Positions 36,978 through 48,839 of a stretch of 64,000 nt of DNA are shown here, piece by piece; position 1 is the stretch's first letter; every line of letters begins with the position of its first letter. The translations under genes were made by a program, and so were the position numbers. The DNA lies in NCBI RefSeq assembly GCF_949774975.1, contig NC_083105.1:68653424-68717423 (forward strand), read 5' to 3'. The notes beneath the pieces were generated by a model, which worked only from the letters and a program-made list of their open reading frames with translations, did not search any database and was not told the origin of the DNA. This DNA is from Lagenorhynchus albirostris (lineage: Eukaryota > Chordata > Mammalia > Artiodactyla > Delphinidae).

Positions 36978-37793
36978 TCACTTTTGCTTGTCTCTAAAGG
37001 TTTTAATTTCTCCATCGAATCTGAATAAGATCCTTTCTGGATAGAGTAATCTTGGTTGTAGGTTTTTCCCTTTCATCACTTTAAATATGTCCTGCCACTC
37101 CCTTCTGGTTTGCAGAGTTTCTGCTGAAAGATCAGCTCTTAACCTTATGGGGATTCCCTTGTATGTTATTAGTTGCTTTTCCCTTGCTGCTTTTAATATT
37201 TTTTCTTTGTATTTAATTTTTGATAGTTTGATTAATATGTGTCTTGGCATGTTTCTCCTTGGATTTATCCTGTATGGGACTCCCTGTGCTTCCAGGACTT
37301 GATTGACTATTTCCTTTCCCATGTTAGGGAAGTTTTCAACTATAATCTCTTCAAATATATTCTCAGACCCTTTCTTTTTCTCTTCTTCTTCTGGGACCCC
37401 TGTAATTCGAATGTTGGTGCATTTACTATTGTCCCAGAGGTCTCTGAGACTGTCCTCAATTCTTTTCATTCTTTTTTCTTTATTCTGCTCTGTGGTAGTT
37501 ATTTCCACTATTTTATCTTCCAGGTCACTTATCCGTTCTTCTGCCTCAGTTATTCTGCTATTGATTCCTTCTAGAGAATTTTTAATTTCATTTATTGTGT
37601 TGTTCATCATTGTTTGTTTGCTCTTTAGTTCATCTAGGTCCTTGTTAAATGTTTCTTGTATTTTCTCCATTCTATTTCCAAGTATTTGGATTATCTTTAT
37701 CATTATTCTGAATTCTTTTTCAGGTAGACTGCTTATTTCCTCTTCATTTGTTTGGTCTAGTGGGTTTTTTCCTTGCTCCTTCATCTGCTGCAT
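36978..37793 (-). pseudogene. L1 ORF1 protein open frame, 271 codons, copy 4
   Basis: The frame starts MQQMKEQGKNPLDQTNEEEI, has a long coiled coil (about residues 30-100, RMEKIQETFNKDLDELKSKQ), an RRM-like part with TNIRITGVPEEEEKKKGSEN and the C-terminal domain with ARHILIKLSKIKYKEK-type text. The end (DGEIKTFRDKQK then stop) falls about 30-40 residues short of the usual ORF1 end seen in the other copies (ALQQMLKELL). It is nearly complete but probably truncated. Confidence 0.85.
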
Positions 37794-37799
37794 ATTTCT

Positions 37800-38533
37800 G
37801 TCTTCTCATTTTGTTTAACATACTGTGTTTGGGGTCTCCTTTTTCCAGGCTACAGGTTTGTAGTTCCTGTTGTTTTTTGTATCTGCCCCCAGTGGGTGAG
37901 GTTGGTTCAGTGGCTTGTGTAGGCTTGGTGGAGAGGACTGGTGCCTGTGTTCTGGTGGGTAGGGCTGGATATTTTCTTTCTGGTGGGCAGGCCCACATCT
38001 GGTGGTGTGTTTTGGGGTGTCTGTGAACTTAGTATGATTTTAGGCAGCCTCTTTGCTAATGGGTGGGGTTGTGTTCCTGTCTTGCTAGTTGATTGGCATG
38101 GGGCCTCCATCACTGGAGCTTGCTGGCTATTGGGTGGAGCTGGGTCTTAGCATTGAGATGGAGATCTCTGGGACAGCTCTCACTGATTGTTATTACATGG
38201 GGCCAGGAGGTCTCTGGTAGTCCAATGTCCTGAACTCGGCTCTCCCACATCAGGGGCTCAGCCCTGACCCCAGGCTGGAGAACCAAGTCCCTGTCAGCCA
38301 CACGGATGTTTTACAGGGTCTTTCTCCACCCAGGAACTCAGCCAGGATTTTAGGCAATGGGTTCTGAGTCCAAAAGGTGCCTCTATTTGGGAACTTGCAG
38401 AACATGGCATAGGAGAGAATTCAATATTTTCTTGGAGTTGGATTTGCTTTCTTATACTTCTCCCATTGCCCCCCAAAATCCTCCCCTGAGTAGCTGCTGC
38501 TCCTTTATTCTTACCTCCTCAATTGAACACACC
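37800..38533 (-). promoter_or_regulatory. L1 5'UTR remnant, copy 4
   Basis: G-rich sequence upstream of ORF1 resembles the 5'UTR of copy 1 (for example GGTCTCTGGTAGTCCAATGT near 38209 against GGTTCTCTGGTAGTCCAGTG near 4558). It appears 5'-truncated relative to copy 1. An antisense promoter, if alive, would point towards exon E. Activity is inferred only. Confidence 0.45.
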
Positions 38534-38545
38534 CTAAGGATAGTT

Positions 38546-40182
38546 CTTAATGACAAATACAAGATGTTGGTAATAATTACTAGGTTTCCTGCTCATTTAT
38601 CCTTTTGCAAGTACTGTTACCTTAGTCTCTGAGCATGTTTTATAAAGTATGTTAAAAAATGGTTTTTATTCTTTAACATGATGGATTGGTGACTCTGTGT
38701 AGCTTCTTACAGTTCCAAACATGGGGAATCTGTGTCAGATTTGGGCCTGTGCTGCTTTATTCTGTCTCTGCCCAGTTTTAGAGAACCCTTGATCAACATG
38801 AGTGAATCTAGGCACAAACCCTCAGCCGGCTGCTTGGTACCATAAGGCTATACATTCACTTTGATTTCTGTTGGTCTTGCCTATGGAGATATTTGATCAT
38901 GGTCTCTAATCATATGCAATGCATATTTTTACAGATATGTCATGTGACTAAAATGTTCAGTTTAGAATATATCTATCTTTAAGCATGTAACATAAAGTTT
39001 AGGTGGTAATGGAGTCAATATTGTGTTCCAAATACACAGCCCTGAAAATGAATACACTGGAATTGAGCCACTAGGCAAATTGAAAATACTAATGAAGGCA
39101 AGGGAACGCCAGCATATTCATGAAAGAAATGTGTTCAGTTTATTCTGACATTTATGACTAAAAGAATACATAGGAAGAGGGAGCTAAAACACAGTAGCTA
39201 ATATAAGTATTTATTTTATATTAAGAAATTTCTAAATGTAAAACTTTACAGTAAGAAACTGGTTATTTTACATATGATAATCTTTTTTTAATGAAAGGAA
39301 TCATTGTAGGAGAGCAGATAAATTTGCAGTCAAATATTGAAGGCTAGCAATAGCAAAAGCCATTGTATTATGTTGAAAAGTAAAATGAAATGCTACCTTG
39401 GTTGATGATGGAGTAGGATTATTATAATGAACATTTATTTTGAATTTCTTTTTCTAGACTAAAAGACTATATCAGTTGTAACTATTGCTGTCTTTGGTGT
39501 CCAACCAGTTCATGGTGTCTTCTTCTTTCAGCAGCAATTCGAGTTGCAGAGTTGCACGTTGTTATTTAAATGAGTGACTAGATCTTGACATGTGATACAT
39601 TTCCCATTGCTGAAGTGGTTACAAAATCAAGTGCTTCCAGTGATTATATTATTATCATGTTTTATTTAACATATATTAAATTCAGGCACTATTCTAAGCA
39701 TTTAACATATTTTTACTCATTTAATTATCATATGGTAATTGAATAATTGTATGCTGCTTCAAAACTTTAAAAAATAAAAGAAAATTTATAATTTATATTG
39801 TTCTGTGCTATTTTCTTTATTAGTGCTATTACCAATTTAAACATTTATTACCTTTCCTATTACGCACACTAACGTGGCCTAAAACTTCATTCTTCCTGTA
39901 ATAAATTTTTAAATTTATTTTTCTGTTTTTTAAAAAATTGTTTGCCTGTCCCATATTTTGGCTTATTTTCTTCCGTGAAAGAATCCAAGAATTTGCTGAA
40001 AAGATTTCAGCTACAGACAAAACATTCTGTTCTTTTTTCTTTACCTTTCAAAACGTTCATGCAATATTAACAGTCAACTGCATTCATTTCTAAGTAGTAA
40101 TGCCAATGATAAATGCTTTAGTGCTTTCTTTATGATTCTGGTATTTCCCATTTTGTTGAAATACAAACATGAAATTTTTCAG
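38546..40182. other. Intron upstream of exon E, nearly all unassigned
   Basis: AT-rich sequence. Near 39655-39750 TTCAGGCACTATTCTAAGCA resembles a MIR or L2 piece. No gene. Confidence 0.5.
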
Positions 40183-40288
40183 GTTTAGCAGAATTAGGTA
40201 CCCTGTGTGATCCTTTACGGAGCTGCTCTATTAGTGAAGAAAATGGACTCAGTGCTGCCTTTACCATAGCCCACGAGCTTGGGCATGT
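40183..40288 (+). CDS. ADAMTS20: ADAMTS20 exon E: catalytic zinc motif HELGH
   Basis: This exon (106 bp) begins after AAATTTTTCAG, completes the split Gly codon and reads LAELGTLCDPLRSCSISEEN, then GLSAAFTIAHELGH and two bases (GT) of Val before donor GTAAGT. HELGH at 40272-40286 gives the first two zinc-ligand histidines and the catalytic glutamate of the metzincin motif. The third histidine is on exon F, so the active-site motif is split by a 1.8-kb intron. All catalytic residues are present, arguing for an active enzyme. Confidence 0.95.
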
Positions 40289-42125
40289 GTAAGTACCTTC
40301 TGTCACCTCAGTAACGTGCCTTCTATATACCATTGCACATATGTCTAAAATTCCATCTTCAATTGAGTAATTAGCACCTTTATATCTTTATAAAGTATTA
40401 GTAGTGTAATTTTCACCCCTGAAATTCTAACTCTGGCTCTTTTGTGATCTATGTTAGGTCAGACAGGCTGCACAGATCAACAGACTAAGCAAAGAACTAG
40501 AGCTTGGGAATTCTTTTATTTCATTTACTGTATTGGATTACATGACAAGCACTTCTGGCCTCTATCCCTTGTTATCCTATACATGACCAGGTACTGTGCT
40601 CTACCATCTTATGGGAGGGCCTGCAGGGGCCCCTGGTTCTGGGGAACTCCCCAAAATATTTGTAGTACCAATTCATTTCCTGCTTTTATAGCTTAGAGCC
40701 CCAGCAGAAGATGTGGCCTGTGGGAATTTCTTAATTACTAAAAGATTTTTTAAAAAATTTCCTCCCAGTTCCATAGTTTTCTTGTTTGTTTGTTTTTTTG
40801 GTTTTTAATTTGAGATTCTCCTATCTGTTCCTGCATTATTAAAAATTCTACTGGGGTTTTATGCTCTAAGAATGTGGAGGCTGTGATTTCCCATGATACC
40901 CTTGGGGCTCCCAGAGAAAATCAGAAACCCCTCTGAAACTCATCCCCTGAAAAATGATCCCAAATGTACCCCCAGTACTCCTTTGATTTCTTGGTTATCT
41001 GCTAATAAGGAATTGAGGCTAGAGTTGCCTCTCTTGACTACATTTTCTTTTCCTGGTCATGGCTTAACGTCATTAGAGTATTCAGCTGGAATAATTTCAC
41101 GTGGAGGTTGTTTTTATTAAACTAGTGCCTCTTCAGTTCCCTTTAGCATGGTTATATCTCATGACCATCCACAAGATGCACACTCAGATTTTTATATTGT
41201 TTGTTGAAGTCGGGGCAGATCAGGAACCTGCCTGAGGTACATCATGCGTTGCAACATCTGGAAAGCACTGATTTCTGGTTACTACTGGTGCTAACTAGGA
41301 GAAGAGTGTTCTTGCAGAGGGTACCATCTTAGACATTTATTTTCTTCCTGAGAAACTCTTTAGGTGTCTTTAGAATATAGGTAAGTAGTTTAATTACAAT
41401 ACTGATTTATGTACACATTTTGACAGGCAAGGATCTGAATCAAGTGGTTTCTTCTAAATGTGAGTTTTTACTGGGGTCCTCAAAAGAATGTGTAGGATTT
41501 GTTGCTGACCAGCTAATCATTTAATAGCATTGCTCTTATTGTGAAGATTTGGTTGCCCTTTAGGAATATTTTTATTATTCCAGTTCAATCAAATCATCAC
41601 TTATTGATTATAAACCAGAAAGAGCACTTAGGCTCTTTCATATGAAATAGATGGAAAATATAGAGTGATACGAAATTAAAGAAGTGCTTTTTGTGGTTTT
41701 TTTTGATACTGTAGCGATAGTCAATGGTCTGGAATTTAGTGTGGTAGAGCCTTCACCTAATCTTTCCCCACGCATCTCCTAGGGTATGTGTGTTGGAAAC
41801 TACAGTTATTTTTATGTTAATGCTAAGTCCATATTGTGATGAAGTGAGCCAGAATCCAAATATTTTGATTGTTTAAATTCAAATACCAAATCAACAGACT
41901 GTGCTACTGATCAAAGTTATAATCTACTGTTTCTTAGACATCATGTGCTTCTAAACATGAAGGTAACCCTAGCATTACAATACTTTATGGAGAGATCAAG
42001 AGTACAAATCCTGATGTAATCAGATTTATCTGCATTTTAGATTATACTTTAAATATAAGAGATCTGTTTCTAATGTTGTATACATATTTTAGTATTCTTT
42101 TTTAAGTGTTTATTTTTATTTTTAG
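40289..42125. other. Intron between exons E and F, unassigned
   Basis: From 40450 to 41450 the base composition is less AT-rich and could be an old LTR or other repeat (CCAGAGAAAATCAGAAACCC near 40910), but I cannot name it. No conserved coding frame is seen. Confidence 0.4.
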
Positions 42126-42272
42126 ATTTAATGTTCCACACGATGATAGTTTTAAATGTAAGGAAACTGGAATTAAACATCAGTATCATGTAATGGCTCC
42201 AACTTTAAATTACCACACAAGTCCTTGGACCTGGTCAAAATGTAGTCAGAAATACATCACTGAATTCCTAGA
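42126..42272 (+). CDS. ADAMTS20: ADAMTS20 exon F: third zinc His and Met-turn
   Basis: This exon (147 bp) starts after TTATTTTTAG with the last base of Val. It reads FNVPHDDSFKCKETGIKHQY, then HVMAPTLNYHTSPWTWSKCS and QKYITEFL. His at 42139-42141 completes HELGHVFNVPHD, and Met at 42193-42195 is the Met-turn below the zinc site. It ends with GA of an Asp codon before GTAAGT. It forms the C-terminal half of the catalytic domain. Spacing between zinc histidines is standard for ADAMTS. Confidence 0.95.
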
Positions 42273-43430
42273 GTAAGTGATTTTGTGTTACTTTAGTTAA
42301 ATAATTGAACATTTATTAGATTATGAAATTTGAAACTTGTATGTTTTTTTAGAGTGGTTCAATCTCTGTTGAGTTTTTTATTGTTTAAGCTTACTTTCAC
42401 TGTACAAATGGATGTTTAAAAACAAGAAAAGAATTTTATTTCATTCTTAACTAATATTTTTGGTGTGCGGGGGGGCAGTTCAGATCTAGCTATCATGGTT
42501 TTTTTTTAATTTGGGCTCTCTGTTATGGGAAAAACTTATTTTAGGGGGAGACTTAATGGGAATCAAAGCTTCCTTGTGTGTGTTTGAATTTTTTCAGAAG
42601 CTACTAGGTAATAGTTTAAGAGGAGTTTAGTTCAAGTTTGAGGTGCCCTTGAAGGGCAAAGAATAGCTAAAGTCAAACTATGAATATTACAAATAGTTCT
42701 CTGAAGGGATATGGAATCTCTAGGTTTACCTGTTCTTTGGAGGCTCTTCCCAGCTCTGAAGACAGGAGGCAGATCCAGATTGTTCTTGCCTTGCCTCTTC
42801 AAGTCCTACCAGGTTTCTCTGCTTCCCAACTTCTTATCCAAATGGTATTTCTATCCTACTTACTGAAACTTGTTCAAAAGGCAAGGCCAAGCTCTTATAA
42901 ACAAAATACTGTTTGATTTTTTTCTACTACATATTCTAATCACCAATTTATGCAGTTTTAGTTACCTATCTATACGAGAACTACAGGAATAAATGAAACC
43001 ATGTTTTGGAATATATGTGTATAAATATATCCCTTAATTATAATCAGCAGTGATTATTTATCCTTGTATGGGAACTTGATTTGAAAGCACAATACACAGT
43101 TGCTGATCTCTACATGATTGCATATAGCTTTGTTCAATTGCTGACTGAGGTATTGATTAAAAATACCAGTGGGTGTGCTTATTTTTGGAAGGGGGTAATA
43201 TGATTCTAGCCAATGGGTATTTTAAAAATTACATGTTCATTTTTGGGACAAAATTTAATTTGCCCTCTAGCTGTAAAAAATCGCCCCCCAAGATATTTCT
43301 TCTAATTATTTCCATTGAATAAATTGCTGCTTTTAACCCAATTAGAATGGCTGAACATTTTCACAAAGTTTTCTGCAGACTATCGTGTGACACACTAGGA
43401 ATAGCAAATACACATTTTCACCACTATTTA
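42273..43430. other. Intron between exons F and G, first part, unassigned
   Basis: AT-rich; a short G run lies at 42470-42476. The 78-codon frame at 42680-42916 has no recognisable domain. Confidence 0.45.
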
Positions 43431-43439
43431 CCACTTTTC

Positions 43440-43640
43440 TAACTCCTTCAAGATATTATATCATATACTTTAATAGCAATTTGCAAGGTAAACACTACCA
43501 CTCTCAATTTACAGATGAGGAGACTTAGGCTCAGGGAGACTAAATAACTTGTTCACACCATGCATTCTGGGAAGTGATGAGACCCAAATGCAAACTCCCA
43601 AAGCTGACATTATTGACTCTGCTTTATATTCTTTTCCTAA
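43440..43640 (-). mobile_element. MIR SINE fossil, antisense
   Basis: Minus-strand MIR: ATTTACAGATGAGGAGACTT, AGGCTCAGGGAGACTAAATA and AACTTGTTCACACCA. Confidence 0.85.
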
Positions 43641-44124
43641 AAAAACTCTTTGAGATGGAGACCACATAACACTTTTGGAAATTCCTTTGTTTTATTGTCA
43701 CTTAGAGCTATCAATGTACTTTCTCAGATGATCTGAAAACTTTACTTTTTACATTTTGACAATTTGGACATTAAATATAGGGCATTGCTATCGGATAGCA
43801 AAGCAGACCAAAAGTGTAGTGTGATCAAAACAGGAATGTATGTTTCAAACATGATATTGTGATGAATTTTTGTTTATTTGTTATTCTTTTTAAAAAATGT
43901 TTACCTTTAAGGCAGTTGTGGGGATCAAATGAGAACAAACACATAAACTGTCCTTTATAAACTGAGGTTTTCATACTGACTTTCATGTGAGTTGGTTTTT
44001 AAATTATGAAAAAATATTGATAGTTTCTTTGAAAGTGCAGAGCTATAGAAAATGTGATAAAGAATCTTATACTGAAATGCATCCATATGTATTCACAGTA
44101 CTTTGTTTTCTGTCATTGTTACAG

Positions 44125-44266
44125 TACTGGTCATGGGGAATGCCTCCTTGACAAACCAAATGGAAGAATATACGATCTGTCTTCACAACTTCCTGGATCA
44201 GTGTATGACGTGAACAAGCAATGTGAACTTATGTTTGGTCCTGGATCACAAGTGTGTCCCTATTTG
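44125..44266 (+). CDS. ADAMTS20: ADAMTS20 exon G: end of catalytic domain, start of disintegrin-like domain
   Basis: This exon (142 bp) starts after TCATTGTTACAG and completes the Asp codon. It reads TGHGECLLDKPNGRIYDLSS, then QLPGSVYDVNKQCELMFGPG and SQVCPYL, ending on a codon boundary before GTAAGA. GxCLLDKP closes the catalytic domain, and YDVNKQCELMFGP is the usual entry to the disintegrin-like domain, which shapes the substrate-binding surface. Phases fit both neighbours. Confidence 0.94.
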
Positions 44267-44920
44267 GTAAGAAAAATTATGTCCTTTTGTTTGAAAACTA
44301 CCATAAAGTTGTAGTTTGACTACATTTCGAAATGTACATTTATTCTCTTGGACAGTGTGCTGAATATATCTTAAAAATTTTTAAGGATTAGAAAAATTTA
44401 GTGTTTGTCAGGAAAAGGTTTAAAAAAGTATCCCCAGTCAGAAAACAAGAGTCACAGAGAGGTTACTGAAAATTAAAAGCATTCAAATAGTTATTTTCAA
44501 ATGATGTTGTTTTGTGGGTGGGAGAAGAAAATATAAGTGCTTTGATAATGAATTGTATTAAAGGCCCCAGGAATCTCAGAGACTACATTTTAATTTATAC
44601 AGATTTGAATCCAAAGGAATGAAATTTGGCTCTTGTTGTTTAGTTTTCATTAAACCATTACTCTATAATTTATTTTGAGGATTTTTCACAGGTTAGATGC
44701 TTTAAATTTCCACCGAAATAGCTGAGTTAACATTTTTACTGAATCTATAACCAAGTTTTTACCTTATCTTGAGGGTAAATTAAATTTAAGATTTAGTTTG
44801 AATAAACGTCACTACTTTGGTGAATCCATGCCTTTCTTTTCCAAGCAGAATACTCATTCCATTTTCTTCATTCCTGTATAAAACTTTGCCAAATTGCTTA
44901 CTATACTACTCGACTGTGAG
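44267..44920. other. Intron between exons G and H, first part, unassigned
   Basis: AT-rich sequence without recognised elements. Confidence 0.5.
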
Positions 44921-44924
44921 GATC

Positions 44925-45045
44925 ATTGGACCAGGAATCCAGCCTTATTTATTCATTTAAGTATCCCCAGGGTGCAGTTCAGGGTCTGCCACATAATAGG
45001 CACCAGAAAATAAGTGCTTACTGCATGTTGAATGAATGAATAAAT
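44925..45045 (+). mobile_element. L2-like 3' end fragment
   Basis: GACTGTGAGGATCATTGGAC, GTATCCCCAGGGTGCAGTTC and CACATAATAGGCACC follow the L2 3' end layout, ending in the TGAA repeat. Confidence 0.7.
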
Positions 45046-45086
45046 GAATGTGTGAAGGAATGTATGAATAAATGAATGAATGAAAG
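45040..45086. repeat. (TGAA)n microsatellite
   Basis: Imperfect TGAA units (TGAATGAATGAATAAATGAA) growing from the L2 tail. Confidence 0.85.
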
Positions 45087-45849
45087 TTACTTAACAGTGA
45101 GCACAGGGACATACAAAGCATATTCCATACAGTGAATAATATTCCTAAAATCTTAAATTTATAATCACAAATTTTATAAGCTTTTAAACATCTACTTTGG
45201 AGGGGGGAAGATTTACCTTAATTTTTTGTTATAAAAGATACATTTCTTTCCTACCTGACTTAGGTACTGAATGAACTTTGAATTTAAATTTAGAAACAGA
45301 AAGGGATTATCTTGGGTATAGCTCCTGTGAGCCTCTGTGAATTTTCGTATCTTGTGAAAACTTCAGAACGCTTTGTTCAAAAGTTGAAAGTATGCATTAT
45401 ATTCACAAAATAGGAAACCAGTATACATTATACAATATTTCTATGCACATTATTCATACATTCCACTGTTGGATCAAAAGGGACTTTTGGAAACTCCTTG
45501 TGAATGACATTTAACAACAAAAAGTCCTTTAGAAAAATGTCTTGCAAAGAGAGAAAAATGTCCCACATAATTTTGAATACTTCTACTCCAAGACATCTCT
45601 TCCATTGTTCAGTGTTTGATGATAATCCAAAAGTTTTTAAAAATGAAATCTTGCCATTTTATGTGTTTAGAGGAAAATCGATGACTTGGACTGACTTAGC
45701 AAATATTTTTTTACTGATTATTTCCCGCTCTGACCATGAAACCAGGAAGTACCTAGGATCAGCTTATAAACCAATGCATGATACTGAATTGATTCCGTGG
45801 TTACAGTGTTATTTTCACTCTTGCTTGCGTGCCTTTTCTTACTCTGCAG

Positions 45850-45954
45850 AAACAATGCAGGCGTCTCTGGTGCACGAGTGCAGAAGGAGTTCACAAGGGC
45901 TGTCGCACTCAACACATGCCACTGGCAGATGGAACAAACTGTGGTCCTGGGATG
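45850..45954 (+). CDS. ADAMTS20: ADAMTS20 exon H: disintegrin-like domain
   Basis: This exon (105 bp, 35 codons, phase 0 at both ends) lies between acceptor TTTCTTACTCTGCAG and donor GTAGGT. It reads KQCRRLWCTSAEGVHKGCRT, then QHMPLADGTNCGPGM. The CRRLWC and LADGTxCGPGMHC patterns are signatures of the ADAMTS disintegrin-like domain. A 186-codon open frame overlapping this place (45504-46064) is in a different frame and is not the gene. Confidence 0.94.
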
Positions 45955-46475
45955 GTAGGTTTTCTCGAAGGGTGAGTCTTATATCAAGAGATTATCCAAG
46001 GAGGCGATTGCTCTGCATTTCAGCATTCTTCCTTTTCGCTGTCAACTTTTGTTCTGCTAGTTGAATTAATGTTTTTGTCTTACTTGTTTGATGTAGTATG
46101 TTGTCAAGTGAATTAAAATTTTACTCTTTTTTTCAAGATCTAGCAGATGGATATTATAGTTACATAATAACATGGATATTTAGTTATCTAAGCATATTAT
46201 AGTCTTGTTATTAAAAATGAGTCTAGCCATAGATATTACAGCAAATCCCCCAAATTCAAGGATGTTACCATTGTATACGTTTTATCCTAAAAATTCAGAT
46301 AAGTATAATTGAAAGTTTTAAGTGGCTTCTTCAGATCTTTATTGGTGTTAATGTTTAAAATACATTGTACTGCAAGATAAACTGCCTACCATACTACATC
46401 TTTGCCATTCTAGCATCAGTCATGAACTTATCTAAATCTGCCAACATGATGTCAAGTGATAGGTTCACCAAGATA
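45955..46475. other. Intron after exon H, unassigned
   Basis: AT-rich sequence with nothing recognised. Confidence 0.5.
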
Positions 46476-46479
46476 ATGA

Positions 46480-48835
46480 AATGTGGTATATTACATTGAT
46501 TGATTTGCGGATATTGAACGATTGAATCCTTGGGATAAATCCCACTTGATCATGGTGTATGATCCTTTTAATGTATTGTGGAATTCAGTTTGCTAATATT
46601 TTGTTGAAGATTTTTGCATCTATGTTCATCAGTGATACTGGTCTGTAATTTTCTTTTTTTGTGACATCTTTGTCTGGTTTTGGTATCAATGTGATGCTGG
46701 CCTTGTAGAATGAATTCGGAAGCATTCCTTCCTCTGTAATTTTTTGGAATAGTGTGAGAAGAGTAAGTGTTAACTCTTCTCTAAATGTTTGGTAGAATTC
46801 ACTTGTGAAGCCCTTTGGCCCTGGACTTTCATTAGTTGGGAGTTTTTTAAATTACTGATTCAATTTCATTACTAGTGAACTTCATGTGCTGGTGTTTTTA
46901 TATTTTCTTTTTCTTCCTGGGATTTAGTCTTGAGAGATTGTATATTTCTAGGAATTTGTCTATTTCTTCTAAGTTGTCCATTTTATTGGCATATAATCAT
47001 TTATAGTAATTTCTTAGGATCCCTTGTGTTTCTGTGGTGTCAGTTGTAACTTCTCCTATTTCATTTCTGATTTTATTGATTTTAGCCCTTTCTCTTTTTT
47101 TTCTTGATGGGTCTGAATAAATCAATTTTGTTTATCTTTTCAAAGAACCAGCTCTTAGTTTCATTGATCTTTTCTATTATTTTTTTGTAACTATTTTATT
47201 AATTTCTTCTCTGGCCTTTATGATTTCTTTCCTTCTACTAACATTGAATTTTGTTTGTTCTTTTTACCCTAGTTCCTTTAGGTATAAGGTTAAGTTATTA
47301 ACTTGAGATTTTTCTTGTTTCCTGAGGTAGGCTCGTGTTGTTACAAACGTTCCCCTTAGAACTGCATTTGCTACGTTCCATAGATTTTGGATTGTTGTGT
47401 TTTTATTTTCATTTGTCTCTAGGTATTTTTTATTTCTTCAGTGACCCATTGGTTGTTTAGTAGCATGTTGTTTAGCCTCCACATATTTGTGTATTTTACA
47501 ATATTTTTCTTGTAGTTGATTTCAGGTCTCATAGGATTGTGGTCAGAAAAGATGCTTGATATGATTTCAGTCATCTTGGTCTTGTTGGTTGCCAGGTTCT
47601 GCCTTGTGCGGAGGCTGCTGGCCACTTGTGGGTATGGCTGGGTCCTGGTGTGGCTGGCTGCATGGTTAGGAGAGGCTTGGTCCTGGTGCTAGCTCACTGG
47701 TGGGTGGGGCTGGATCCCAGGACAGCTGGCTGTGGGGCCATGGTGCTTCCCAGGGATGGTGTCTGTGGGGTCCAGGGAGTCCAGGCACTCGTACCTGCCC
47801 ATTAGTGGGTAAATCTGGTCCCGGGGCTAGTGGTGGCCCATGGTGGGTGGAGCTGGGTTCTGGGGTCTCTAACTTTGGGGCTTGGGGGTCCTAGAGCTGT
47901 TCAGTTTGCTGGTAGGTGGGCCACGGCCCAGGAAGTCCTAGGGCTAGTGCTGGTCCATTGGTGTGCCGAATCTGGTCCAGGACCATGGCTGCAGGGCCCT
48001 GTTCGTCCCAGAGTCCATGTAGGCCAGCAGGTGGCGGGGCCAGTGCCCAGGGGGTACCAGGGCTGATTCCTGCCCCCTGGTGGGTGGAGCTTTGTCTGAT
48101 GGCCAGCTGCAAGTCTCTGGGGATCTAGGGGCTGGGCGTTCCAGGACTGGTGCCAGCAGGCTGGTGAGTGGGGCCAGGTCCTGATGCTAATAAGCTAGCA
48201 GGAGGATTAAAAATGGTGCTTGCCAGTACCAGTGTCCTTGTGGTAGGATGAGCTCCCTAAAATGTCTTCTGCCAGAGTCTCTGTTTCCAGGGTGAGTCCC
48301 AGTTGCTTTCTCCCTCTCTGGGAGGCTCTCCAAGATCAGCAAGTGGGTCTGACCCAGGCTTCTTTCAAATTCCTGCTTCTTCCCTGGGTCTTGGAGCATA
48401 TGAGATTTTTTTGTGTGCCTTTTTAAGAGTGGAGTCTCTGTTTCCTACAGCCCTCTGCCTCTCCTGCAAGTAAGCCTTGCTGGCCTTCAAAGCCAGACAT
48501 TGTGGGGCTCGTCTGCCCAGTGTAGGACTCCCAGTCCGGAGAGCCTGATGTGGGTTTTGGACCGCTGGGTTCTTGGGGAGAACCTCTGCAATTGTAATTA
48601 TCCTCTCGATTGTGGGTTGCCTACCCAGGGGTGTGGGTCTTAACTATACTATGTTCTCTCCTACCCATCTCGTTGTGGTTCCTTCTTTATATCTGTAGTT
48701 ATAGATCTTTTCTGCTAGTCTTCAGGTCATTCTCATTGATAGGTGCTCTGTAAATAGTTGCAATTTTTGTGTGCCCATGGGAGGAGATGAGCTCAGGGTC
48801 TACCATCTTTGCCCCATCTCCTGTGTGTTCTTGAT
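46480..48835 (-). mobile_element. LINE-1 with internal deletion (L1 copy 5)
   Basis: From about 46480 to 47580 the minus strand is ORF2 from the RT fingers back into the endonuclease (TTGATCATGGTGTATGATCC, then the linker, then TTGATATGATTTCAG). At about 47580 it changes abruptly to a G-rich region (47580-48835) of 5'UTR character with repeated CTGGTGGGTGGGGCTGG-like units. ORF1 and the rest of the endonuclease are missing between. The 3' half of the element is also absent. It is older than copies 1-4. Confidence 0.7.
47630..48190. repeat. Degenerate G-rich repeat units in L1 5'UTR
   Basis: Variants of GTGGGTGGGGCTGGATCCC recur (near 47702, 47850, 48080, 48162). Spacing is irregular, so this is a diverged minisatellite-like array and not a clean tandem repeat. 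Confidence 0.6.
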
Positions 48836-48839
48836 TTTA

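Larger units (their letters stand above)
34121..38533 (-). mobile_element. LINE-1 with internal ORF2 deletion (L1 copy 4)
   Basis: Minus-strand L1 from a 3' end at about 34123 to a 5'UTR ending between 38300 and 38533. ORF2 is present as fragments, but near 35939 the sequence jumps from the RT thumb region directly to the endonuclease-RT linker, skipping about 1.4 kb present in copy 3. ORF1 (36978-37793) is the best-kept part. A candidate target-site duplication CTAAGRATAGTT lies at 34111-34122 and 38534-38545 with one mismatch. Confidence 0.87.

Noticed and set aside
40450..41450. Possible LTR or ancient endogenous retrovirus piece
   Set aside because: Composition differs from neighbours, but I found no paired LTR ends, primer-binding site or coding motif.
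45504..46064. 186-codon open frame overlapping exon H
   Set aside because: It reads exon H in the wrong frame and runs into intron; the true frame is fixed by CRRLWC and its splice sites.
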